A stretch of 64,000 nucleotides of DNA from Pseudonocardiales bacterium (GTDB lineage Bacteria > Actinomycetota > Actinomycetes > Mycobacteriales > Pseudonocardiaceae), in contig JAHEXI010000001.1 of NCBI GenBank assembly GCA_023252195.1, forward strand, positions 372,001 to 436,000. Reading direction: 5' to 3'. A program made the translations under genes and the position numbers. The notes below the pieces were generated by a model. The model saw only the letters and a list, made by a program, of their open reading frames with translations, was not told the DNA's origin and searched no databases. Shown here piece by piece: positions 9,406-16,187 of the stretch (its first letter is position 1; every line of letters begins with the position of its first letter).

Positions 9406-10020
9406 TCAACCCTGCTGAACAGCGCGTGCGTCCGCTTGCGCCTTCGTCAGGTCCTGGCCCACCGTCTCGGCGGCAGCGTCCACATCGGCCTGCGAACTGT
9501 GGTAGTCGACGGCGACGTGCACCCATCGGCTCAAGTCGTCGCGCATAAAGCTCATGTCGTCCACCCAGTCACGGATTGCCCGCGGTTCACTATCCGCCGT
9601 AAAGCGCCTGTCCGCCTGCCTGAATGCATCAAGGAAACTCATGTCGAACTCTGGGTCCGAGTTTTTGCGGTAGTACTGGAACCGTGCGGCGGCGGAATCC
9701 GTGTCCGCCATCGCCACCACGGCCTCCTCGCCGTTAACGTGCTGCGCCTGGCCGATGATGGCCTGGCCTTGCTCGAAGATGCTCCGGTAGTGAGCAATGT
9801 TCGCGGTGAGCACTGCGAAGGCGGCCTCTCGATCAGCAGGCGACCCTGTTGGGAACAAAGCCAGCGTCAGCGACACTGCCGTCTCATTAATCGGCGTGCT
9901 GGGCGTGACGACTCCAAACGGGGACACCAACTGCGAGCCGAAGACCAGGCCGAGGAAGAGCACGCACCCGGTCACCGGCGGACCTCGCCTTTTCGCTGAT
10001 GGCCACTGCGGCGGTGTCAC
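9406..10020 (-). CDS. Hypothetical exported or membrane-anchored protein
   Basis: I do not recognise this protein. From GTG 10020 it has a basic start (residues SAKRRG) followed by one hydrophobic segment around VTGCVLFLGLVFGSQLVSP, then about 170 mostly helical, acidic residues ending AQADARAVQQG. This suggests a signal anchor and an extracytoplasmic coiled domain. The frame is open up to ATG 10200 but the extra 60 residues do not look protein-like. Codon use and composition are less GC-biased than in neighbouring genes, which suggests recent acquisition. Confidence 0.5.
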   Translation of the reverse strand: MTPPQWPSAKRRGPPVTGCVLFLGLVFGSQLVSPFGVVTPSTPINETAVSLTLALFPTGSPADREAAFAVLTANIAHYRSIFEQGQAIIGQAQHVNGEEAVVAMADTDSAAARFQYYRKNSDPEFDMSFLDAFRQADRRFTADSEPRAIRDWVDDMSFMRDDLSRWVHVAVDYHSSQADVDAAAETVGQDLTKAQADARAVQQG

Positions 10021-10799
10021 AACGTGGTAATCGGTCCTTGCGCTTGTCGCGTTACCGACACCGGCGCAAAGTGGCTCAACTGCGGCCAGCCGGGATTTAG
10101 TGGGTAAAACCTGCCCGGGCAGGGTCTGGACCGTCCAGACCAGCCCGGCGACACGCGGCACTGAACACTGGCCGTAGCAAGTCATCGTGATCTTTGCCAA
10201 GTTGCGCCCGCGAGCGGATCGGCTGGGTCGTCGATTCTCGGGCGGCTGAACTCAACGTTTTCTATGCGCTTCAGATGGTCCCGCAGGGGCACGCATCACT
10301 GCAGCGATCCGAGAACTCCTGCGGAAGCACTGTTGCGTTGTCGCGATGAAAGATCGAGGCTAGTCCACCAGCCAGGGCCGTCGCAGCTGCGAAAACACCC
10401 AACCAATTTCTCCAACCGTATTGCATGATAACCGCCCTATTGTTTGAACGGCAGTCGACGTTCCTGCGGCGTCCGAGGTGAGATCCGGATGCTCTACAGC
10501 GACGCTCCAGCTCGTCCTGGCCGAGGTTGTCGCTTCTCGGCTGGTGATGGCACACCTCCCACCGAACATCCACGTCAGTGCCCCTAACTCTAACGTCCGC
10601 GAGTGAACATATTTTGAACAAAAGATACTTCGAAGAGTCGATATTTGAAACATACAGGTGAATGCGGCCGCTCGGCAAGCTTTACTGCAAGCGCAGATGC
10701 TCAATCACGTATGCATGGTTCCTCGATTGAGTCTGATGCGTTGCTGTCGTGCTCGGACCAGCCCACAAGCGAGTTCGACGAGCTGTGACTGCTGTTCTT
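10021..10799. other. Lower-GC region with no confident gene
   Basis: About 780 bases of clearly lower GC content than the flanks, particularly 10400-10650. Apart from one possible small minus-strand reading frame (10271-10426) no coding signal, RNA gene or repeat is visible. The composition and lack of recognisable genes suggest foreign or decayed DNA at the left edge of the island. Confidence 0.5.
10271..10426 (-). CDS. Possible 51-residue membrane peptide
   Basis: From ATG 10426 the frame encodes a short basic start (MQYGWRNWLG), one hydrophobic helix (VFAAATALAGGLASIF) and a tail with three closely spaced cysteines (CSDACPCG). No good ribosome site is visible beyond GGCGG, and the region is otherwise non-coding. 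Coding is a weak guess. Confidence 0.25.
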   Translation of the reverse strand: MQYGWRNWLGVFAAATALAGGLASIFHRDNATVLPQEFSDRCSDACPCGTI

Positions 10800-11627
10800 T
10801 CAAGCATCAGAGCGGCGCCGCACGTTCGGATGGTCGGTGACTGCGCCCACAGCGGCGGGAAGGCGCCCGCTGTAGTGGTCGATCACGTCCCTGGCTGTGC
10901 CCTGCTCGCGGCGTCGGCCTTCCTCCAACCAGATCGCGGTGCTACACCATTCGACGAGCAGATCGTTGGAGTGCGAGGCGAACACCAGGATGCCGGACCG
11001 CCTGACAAGATCATGAAGGCGGTCGCGTGCCTTATCCAGGAACCATGCATCGACGGCGCCGATGCCCTCATCGAGCAGCAGGATCTCTGGGTCGATGCAG
11101 GTAACCACGCCTAGCGCGAGTCGCACCCGCATGCCGGTGGAGTAGGTGCGCAGCGGCATGGAGAGATAGTCGCCGAGCTCGGTGAACTCGACGATATCCC
11201 CGACCCGGGCCTGCATCTGCTTGCGGGTCATGCCGAGGAACAACCCGCGGATAATGATGTTCTCGTAGCCGGAGATCTCCGGGTCCATACCGACGCCGAG
11301 GTCGAAGACGGGCGCCACGCTGCCGGAGATCCGCGCCGTGCCACGGGTCGGTTCGTAGATCCCGGCCATGACTCGCAGCAGGGTGGACTTGCCGGCGCCG
11401 TTGTGCCCGACGAGGCCGAGCCGGTCCCCCTCGCGCAGCGAGATGGTGATCCCATTCAGCGCCTCGATGATCGGGATGCGCTGGTCGGTGCCGATCTTGC
11501 CGCCGGTCTTACCCAGTGGAGACAAGCGCCGCGGAGTCAAGCCCAACATGGCCTTCTTCAATGATCTGCTCTTGGCGTCGAAAATGGGGAAGTCGACGCA
11601 GGTGTCGTGCAGGTCGATACCGGGCAT
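10800..11627 (-). CDS. ABC exporter ATP-binding protein, polysaccharide/teichoic-acid type
   Basis: Cytoplasmic ATPase of the Wzt/TagH/RfbB branch that powers export of O-antigen, teichoic acid or cell-wall galactan. The 275 residues contain Walker A G74-HNGAGKS81, the branch-typical signature YSTGM (162-166), Walker B ILLLDE (182-187) and the switch histidine H219. The early part has the family's DFPIFDAKSRSLK start. Only one base separates its ATG from the stop of the upstream PAP2 reading frame, so the two form an operon behind the fluoride riboswitch at 12.15 kb. The partner permease is not adjacent, so it must be encoded elsewhere or be lost. Confidence 0.92.
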   Translation of the reverse strand: MPGIDLHDTCVDFPIFDAKSRSLKKAMLGLTPRRLSPLGKTGGKIGTDQRIPIIEALNGITISLREGDRLGLVGHNGAGKSTLLRVMAGIYEPTRGTARISGSVAPVFDLGVGMDPEISGYENIIIRGLFLGMTRKQMQARVGDIVEFTELGDYLSMPLRTYSTGMRVRLALGVVTCIDPEILLLDEGIGAVDAWFLDKARDRLHDLVRRSGILVFASHSNDLLVEWCSTAIWLEEGRRREQGTARDVIDHYSGRLPAAVGAVTDHPNVRRRSDA

Positions 11628-11628
11628 C

Positions 11629-12121
11629 TCAGCGCTCCCTGAGCCACAGCGTCAGCCAGCCGTGCGCGAACAGCCCCCCGGCGAGCACGTCAGTCGGCCA
11701 GTGCACGCCGAGGTAGATCCGGCTCGCGCCGACGACCGCCGTCACCGGCACGATCGTTGGTAGCAGCGAGCAGTGTGGGCCGCCGACCAGCCGCCAGGCC
11801 GCGCCGGCAGCACAGCCCGGCGCGGGCCACCGTCGCGCCGAACACGGTCAGCCCGACTCTGGCGATGAGCACCGGCTTCGCCTGGGCCAGCGCTGCGGCC
11901 GTTGCGATCACCGGGTAGGCCACCTTGGGCTCGCCGAGCAGGCTGACCGCCCGCGCCAGCCCGATCACCACTGGCCGCCCGCGCCGCAGGACGCGATCGG
12001 AGAGCCAGATGTCCGCCCGGGTCAAGACCTGTCCGGGCTGGGTGAGGAGCGCCAGGGCACCGACAGCGCCGAGAGGGACAGCGGCAGTGGTCGGTGAGCA
12101 ACGGCGTAGGCGTGGCGGCAT
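11629..12121 (-). pseudogene. PAP2-family phosphatase, frameshifted and internally deleted
   Basis: Remnant of a membrane PAP2 (phosphatidic-acid or polyprenyl-phosphate phosphatase) protein. From ATG 12121 (MPPRLRRCSP) about 70 residues read normally through LSDRVLRRGRPVV and GEPKVAYPVI. After LTVFGATVARA the frame is lost. A different frame then gives the C-terminal motif SRIYLGVHWPTDVLAGG and stop TGA at 11629. The central PSGH catalytic motif is missing, so a deletion as well as a shift is needed. GGGGAGG lies five bases before the start and overlaps the riboswitch hairpin. Sequencing error alone would not explain the lost motif. Confidence 0.75.
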
Positions 12122-12126
12122 GAGAT

Positions 12127-12191
12127 CCTCCCCGGAGTGTCCGGTAGAGGCCATCAGCACGGGCCGTGCGGTTGGGGCGAGCCTCATCGCT
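12127..12191 (-). promoter_or_regulatory. Fluoride (crcB-motif) riboswitch A
   Basis: On the minus strand the aptamer reads GCGATGAGGCTCGCC, then stem 2 with GCACG/CGTGC, then CTGATGGCCTCTACC, as in the Thermotoga fluoride riboswitch. The loop TGAGGC can pair with GCCTCT (pseudoknot). The 3' strand CCTCTACCGG can instead pair with CCGGGGAGG, which holds the ribosome site of the PAP2 gene (one bulged A). This predicts translation that is on when fluoride is bound. Confidence 0.92.
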
Positions 12192-12332
12192 ACCAGCGAT
12201 CATCCCGTGGCGCTGCGCGTCGCCGCCAGCGGGGCACTCGGCGGTGGACCCCGCCACGTCAGTCGTGACGGCGGGCGAGCTGCCATTCCTGGCCGATGGG
12301 TCCTGCTCCCACGTCGGGCCCAGGAGGCCGCG

Positions 12333-12656
12333 ATGGCAGCAACAGGTGCATCTCCCACGTCCCGGCCTCCGAGCCATGGCCCATTACCTCGCGCATACTG
12401 GCTGCCGCCGCACGGCCGCGGCAACGGTCTCGACGCGGGCGCCTGGGCGCCTATCGCGGACGTACCGGCGCAGGACGTCGAGTTCCTGCTGGACGCACTT
12501 CGGGACGCCGACGTGCCCGGATACGCGGCCAAGGTCGGGCCGCCGGGTCTCCGTCGGCAATGCCGGATCTGGGTGGCGTCGCTGCGCTATTCCAGCGCCG
12601 AAGATGCCCTGCGCGAGGCGCTGAACCGGATCCACCACACGTTGCACCGCCAGTAG
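12333..12656 (+). CDS. Small conserved-looking hypothetical protein
   Basis: A 107-residue soluble protein of unknown function. The first 45 residues are proline-rich and probably disordered; the rest is a compact domain containing DVEFLLDALRDADVPGYAA, then a basic RRQCRIWVASLRYSSAEDALREAL. The domain resembles small actinobacterial proteins that carry an ADVPGYAA-type helix, but I cannot name a family. ATG 12333 has AGGAGG five bases upstream, a strong start. It is divergent from the PAP2/ABC unit and 37 bp upstream of the pyrophosphatase gene on the same strand. Confidence 0.7.
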   Translation: MAATGASPTSRPPSHGPLPRAYWLPPHGRGNGLDAGAWAPIADVPAQDVEFLLDALRDADVPGYAAKVGPPGLRRQCRIWVASLRYSSAEDALREALNRIHHTLHRQ

Positions 12657-12693
12657 CCTGGCGTGAAGTGAATCGGGGACGAGGAGGATCGAG

Positions 12694-13199
12694 ATGGAGT
12701 TCGACGTGGTCGTCGAGATCCCCAAGGGGCACCGCAACAAGTACGAAATGGACCACAAGACCGGCCGTATTCGGCTGGACCGGACTCTGTTCACCGCGAC
12801 CTCGTACCCGGCCGACTACGGCTTCATCGAGGACACACTTGGCCGCGACGGCGACCCCTTGGACGCCATGGTGCTGGTCGACGAGCCCACCTTCCCCGGC
12901 TGCGTCATCCGGTGCCGGCCGATCGGCATGTTCCGGATGACCGACGAGCACGGGCCGGACGACAAGGTGCTGTGCCTCCCGGCGGCCAACACCGCCAGAC
13001 GCACCTCCGTGACATCAACGACGTCCCGGAATTCGACAAGCTGGAGATCCAACACTTCTTCGAGGTCTATAAGGACCTCGAGCCGGGTAAGTCCGTGCAG
13101 GGCGGCACGTCCTGGGTCGGGCGGGATGTAGCCGAGGCGGAGATCGAGGAGTCCCGCCGACGCCTGGCCGAACACGAGCGTGATCGACTGCAAGGATAA
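12694..13199 (+). pseudogene. ppa: Inorganic pyrophosphatase with a single frameshift
   Basis: Family I soluble inorganic pyrophosphatase, which hydrolyses PPi and is a well-known fluoride target. From ATG 12694 the product is typical ([45 protein letters not shown]), up to about base 12995. The homologous remainder ([33 protein letters not shown]) continues in another frame to TAA 13199, so one base is missing near 12990-13005. This is either a real lesion or an indel in the sequence. No other damage is visible, so a sequence error is plausible; if real, another copy must serve the cell. The stop is 10 bp before riboswitch B. Confidence 0.85.
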
Positions 13200-13208
13200 G
13201 ATCGAAAC

Positions 13209-13272
13209 GGCGATGAGGCTCGCCGCAACCGCGCGCTCGGCGCTGATGGCCTCTACTGGTACGAGTAGAGGA
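13209..13272 (+). promoter_or_regulatory. Fluoride (crcB-motif) riboswitch B
   Basis: Contains GGCGATGAGGCTCGCC, then stem 2 (GCGC/GCGC), then CTGATGGCCTCTACT. CCTCTACT (13250-13257) is perfectly complementary to AGTAGAGG across a six-base loop, and that arm is the ribosome site (GAGGAG, 13267-13272) of the enolase gene, whose ATG is at 13284. Fluoride binding should pull CCTCT into the pseudoknot and free the site. Confidence 0.95.
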
Positions 13273-13283
13273 GTGCGCCGCTG

Positions 13284-14555
13284 ATGACCGCCGTCCAGAT
13301 CTCCAGCGTCCGCGCCATCGAGGTTCTCGACTCCCGTGGCCGCCCGACCGTCGCGGTGTGGGTCACCTCGAGCGACGATGTCACCGGCCACTGCTCGATA
13401 CCCTCGGGCGCGTCCACCGGCAGCGGTGAGGCCGTCGAGCGCCGTGACGGCGACCCGAAACGGTTCGGAGGCCTGGGGGTGCTCCGGGCGGTCGAAGCGG
13501 TGAACGGCGAGATCGCCGAGCTGCTCACCTCGCGCAAGTGGCCCGACCTGGAACACGTCGACCTGGCGCTGATCGAGCTCGACGGAACCCACAACAAGTT
13601 CCGTCTGGGCGCCAACGCCATCCTCGGCGCCTCCGTCGCGGTCGCCCGAACGATGGCTGCTACCGCTGGGGCACCACTGTGGAGCTGGCTGGCGCCCGAC
13701 GGGGTGCAGCCGCGGCTGCCGGTGCCGCACTTCAACGTTGTCAATGGGGGAGCGCACGCTCCCAACCAGCTGGATTTCCAGGAATTCATGATCGCCCCGT
13801 TGGGTGCGCCGACGATCGCTGAGGCGGTACGGGCTGGCGCTGAGGTGTACACCATGCTGCGGTCGCTGTTAACTGACCTCGGCCACCACACCGGGCTGGG
13901 TGATGAGGGGGGCTTCGCCCCGGAGATCACTGAGCCGGAGGAGGTCCTCAGACTGCTGACCGAGGCGATCGACGGTGCCGGGTACCGAGCCGGCCGCGAC
14001 GGCGTGACGATCGCGCTGGATCCGGCTGCCTCGGGGTTCCGGCAGGTGGACGGGAGCTACCGGGTCGGGGGGCAGCGACTTTCGGCGGCTGATCTGGTGG
14101 ACCGCTACGCGGCCATCATCGAGCGCTATCCGGTGTGGAGCATTGAGGACGGCCTAGGTGAGGACGATGACGACGGCTGGCGACTGCTGACCGATCGGCT
14201 TGGCGAGCGGGTGCAACTGGTTGGCGACGACTCATTCGTGACCGACCCCGACCGGATCCGTCAGGCGGCCGAGGCGGGGATCGCCAATGCGGCGCTGATC
14301 AAGCCGAACCAGATCGGCACCATGTCCCAGTGCCTGGAGGCGATGGCCACCTGTCGGCGCCTGGGCTACGCCCAGATGGTCTCGCACCGGTCTGGAGAGA
14401 CCAGCGACGACCTAATCGCCGACCTGGCGGTGGGCTTAGGCTCCGGCCAGCTCAAGTCCGGCGCGCCGGCCCGCGGCGAGCGAGTGGCCAAATACAACCG
14501 GCTGCTGGAGATCGAGTCGATCAACGCTGATCTGCCCTATGGACTTCCCGGCTAA
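13284..14555 (+). CDS. eno: Enolase, fluoride-riboswitch controlled
   Basis: Converts 2-phosphoglycerate to phosphoenolpyruvate in glycolysis. The 423-residue protein has all catalytic residues: the SGAST loop (41-45), E167, E208 in GDEGGF, metal ligands D246, E288 and D315, the base K340 in IKPNQIGT, H368 in SHRSGET and K391. Several surface motifs differ from housekeeping actinobacterial enolases (DPAASGFRQ in place of the usual DVAATEF), and the neighbours are not the usual ftsB-type genes, so it is probably a second, fluoride-induced copy. Enolase is inhibited by fluoride plus phosphate, which explains why the riboswitch directly upstream would raise its synthesis. Confidence 0.95.
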   Translation: MTAVQISSVRAIEVLDSRGRPTVAVWVTSSDDVTGHCSIPSGASTGSGEAVERRDGDPKRFGGLGVLRAVEAVNGEIAELLTSRKWPDLEHVDLALIELDGTHNKFRLGANAILGASVAVARTMAATAGAPLWSWLAPDGVQPRLPVPHFNVVNGGAHAPNQLDFQEFMIAPLGAPTIAEAVRAGAEVYTMLRSLLTDLGHHTGLGDEGGFAPEITEPEEVLRLLTEAIDGAGYRAGRDGVTIALDPAASGFRQVDGSYRVGGQRLSAADLVDRYAAIIERYPVWSIEDGLGEDDDDGWRLLTDRLGERVQLVGDDSFVTDPDRIRQAAEAGIANAALIKPNQIGTMSQCLEAMATCRRLGYAQMVSHRSGETSDDLIADLAVGLGSGQLKSGAPARGERVAKYNRLLEIESINADLPYGLPG

Positions 14556-14566
14556 CCCGTAGGCGA

Positions 14567-15031
14567 TCACTGCCGGTTGCCGGCAGTCGCGGGGTCGGTC
14601 CACTCGTGGCGGAGATACTCGGTGGCAACCATTCCATTGCGTCGGTCGTGAAGTTTTTTGAGGTGACGGGCCAACGGTGGGCGCAGGTTTATTGCACTGA
14701 ACTCGTTCAGCGGTACGAACGCCGGAGCCAGTCCGTCTTCTTTGAAGCTTGGATGGTCGACGGGGCGGGTTGGTGACAGGAACACGAGGTCGATCAGGCG
14801 TTCGGAATAAGGTCGCACCGTTTCGATGATGAATGCGCACGTACCGGGATCGACGAGCATGCCGGCTTCCTCTCGCACCTCCCGCCGGGCGCATGTCGGC
14901 AGGTCCTCCCCAGGGCGGGGGGTACCACCGGGCAGGGCCCAATCGCCTTTGTCTCGGCGACCGATCAGCAGTACGCGGTCGTTGAGGAACACCACGACCG
15001 AACAACGCAATAGGACGTGAATATGAGACAC
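14567..15031 (-). CDS. NUDIX hydrolase, riboswitch controlled (minus-strand member of a divergent pair)
   Basis: Hydrolase of nucleoside diphosphates linked to another moiety. The 154-residue protein has the Nudix box within GGTPRPGEDLPTCARREV followed by REEAGM, giving the G-x5-E-x7-REU-x-EE pattern. GTG 15031 was chosen because GGAGGGGAGG ends nine bases upstream and because it makes the protein exactly as long as its divergent paralogue at 15316. The two share RCS-VF-N-VL, the Nudix box and LRPPLA-H, so they arose by duplication. Riboswitch C sits immediately upstream. Substrate unknown; it converges tail to tail with eno, 11 bp apart. Confidence 0.92.
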   Translation of the reverse strand: MSHIHVLLRCSVVVFLNDRVLLIGRRDKGDWALPGGTPRPGEDLPTCARREVREEAGMLVDPGTCAFIIETVRPYSERLIDLVFLSPTRPVDHPSFKEDGLAPAFVPLNEFSAINLRPPLARHLKKLHDRRNGMVATEYLRHEWTDPATAGNRQ

Positions 15032-15040
15032 CGGCGCCAG

Positions 15041-15113
15041 CCTCCCCTCCACTTGATGGAGTAGAGGCCATTAGCGGAACGCGGTATCCACGGTTACGGC
15101 GAGCCTCATCGCC
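15041..15113 (-). promoter_or_regulatory. Fluoride (crcB-motif) riboswitch C
   Basis: On the minus strand: GGCGATGAGGCTCGCC, stem 2 formed by GTGGA and TCCGC (one wobble), then CTAATGGCCTCTACT. CCTCTACT can pair with AGTGGAGG (one G-T pair), which runs into the GGGGAGG ribosome site of the minus-strand NUDIX gene. Head to head with riboswitch D, with 74 bp between the two 5' boxes. Confidence 0.94.
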
Positions 15114-15187
15114 GCTTCCAGTGTTCGTGCCGACGCAAGGGTGGCGAAGTTGCGCGACGGCGCGTGATCGTCGAGACTGGTCGGCAA

Positions 15188-15279
15188 GGCGATGAGGCTC
15201 GCCTCTCAAACGCGGCGCCGTAGCCGTTGATGGCCTCTACCGCACCATCCGTGCTGGCAGCACGGACCGGTAGAGGAGG
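15188..15279 (+). promoter_or_regulatory. Fluoride (crcB-motif) riboswitch D
   Basis: GGCGATGAGGCTCGCC, stem 2 (CGGC/GCCG region), then TTGATGGCCTCTACC. The expression platform is longer than in B and C: CCTCTACCG pairs with CGGTAGAGG, enclosing a second hairpin CCGTGC/GCACGG. The outer right arm ends in GAGGAGG at 15273-15279, the ribosome site of a short leader frame coupled to the NUDIX gene at 15316. Confidence 0.94.
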
Positions 15280-15283
15280 CCCC

Positions 15284-15319
15284 TTGAGTCCGCGAGACCT
15301 TGTCAGGATCGCGCTGTGA
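15284..15319 (+). CDS. Possible 11-residue leader peptide
   Basis: TTG 15284, four bases after GAGGAGG, opens a frame MSPRDLVRIAL whose TGA (15317-15319) overlaps the GTG start of the NUDIX gene (GTGA). This is the layout of translational coupling. The rare start codon and short length make it uncertain, but riboswitch E has the same arrangement. Confidence 0.35.
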   Translation: MSPRDLVRIAL

Positions 15320-15780
15320 GCGCCGGCGAGCTTGTCGTACTTCGCTGTTCCACGATCGTCTTTCGCAACGGCGAAGTCCTCGTGGTCCACCGGTCGGCCC
15401 GAGGGGACTGGGTCCTGCCCGGGGGTCGACCCAAACCGCGGGAGGGAGCGCTGGCCTGCGCGCGCCGGGAGGTCCGCGAGGAAACCGGCCTGAACATCGA
15501 CCCTGGCCGGTGCGCGTTCGTACTCGATACGATCGCCCCGCTCGGCGGGCAGCGTGTCATCGAGGTGGTGTTCCTGTCTCCGGACCGGCTGTCCGCGCGG
15601 CCCGTCGGTTCCGAACCCGGCATGGCGCCGAAATTCGTCGCGGTTGACCGGCTCGGCGAGCTGAACTTACGACCCCCGCTGGCGGGTCACATCCGGGCGC
15701 TGCACGCGAACCGGAACTACTCGACGGCGCCATACCTGGGCAACCTGTGGCGGGCCGCGGATAAAGTGCTGGACCGGTGA
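15316..15780 (+). CDS. NUDIX hydrolase heading a three-gene operon
   Basis: Paralogue of the minus-strand NUDIX gene and also 154 residues. The Nudix box lies in GGRPKPREGALACARREV followed by REETGL. GTG 15316 has a weak AGGA seven bases upstream, so translation may depend on the leader frame whose stop overlaps the start. The stop codon overlaps the start of the zinc-ribbon/HEAT gene (ATGA), which in turn overlaps the dynamin-like gene, giving a tightly coupled operon behind riboswitch D. A role in removing a damaged or misformed nucleotide during fluoride stress is conceivable but is inference only. Confidence 0.92.
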   Translation: MSAGELVVLRCSTIVFRNGEVLVVHRSARGDWVLPGGRPKPREGALACARREVREETGLNIDPGRCAFVLDTIAPLGGQRVIEVVFLSPDRLSARPVGSEPGMAPKFVAVDRLGELNLRPPLAGHIRALHANRNYSTAPYLGNLWRAADKVLDR

Positions 15781-16187
15781 TGACCGGCCCGAGGTACTAC
15801 TGCTGGTCTTGCTATGCGCCGGCGCAGACCGCATCGGGCCGCTGTGAGCACTGCGGTGGGCGCATCGAGGCGCCGCCGGAGGCGGACTATGCCGACCTGT
15901 TGATGTGGGCCCTGGACCACCCCCTTGCCGAGCGTCGGCTCGTAGCCGCGCAGGTACTTGGCCAGCGACGCGAGGCGCGCGCTGAAGGTCGACTCCGGGA
16001 GCTGGTCTGGACCCGGGAGGACCCCTACCTGGCCGCAGCCGCGGTGCAAGCCCTGGTAGCGATCGTCGGGCGGCAGGCCTGCGCAGACCTGCTCACGGAA
16101 CTCGCTACGCGCGGTCCGGCACCGGTTCGCCGGACCGCGACCGACCTGCTCAGTGATCATGGCGGGACCAGGAAGGTGGCCGGATGA
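15780..16187 (+). CDS. Zinc-ribbon plus HEAT-repeat-like small protein
   Basis: A 135-residue soluble protein. The N-terminus holds two CxxC knuckles (YCWSCYAP and CEHCGG), which predicts a zinc ribbon. The rest reads as HEAT-like helical repeats (LAERRLVAAQVLGQR, DPYLAAAAVQALVAIVG, PAPVRRTATDLLSDHG). Such proteins are usually adaptors. The start overlaps the NUDIX stop and the end overlaps the dynamin-like start by ATGA, so it probably partners one or both. Exact role unknown. Confidence 0.8.
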   Translation: MTGPRYYCWSCYAPAQTASGRCEHCGGRIEAPPEADYADLLMWALDHPLAERRLVAAQVLGQRREARAEGRLRELVWTREDPYLAAAAVQALVAIVGRQACADLLTELATRGPAPVRRTATDLLSDHGGTRKVAG

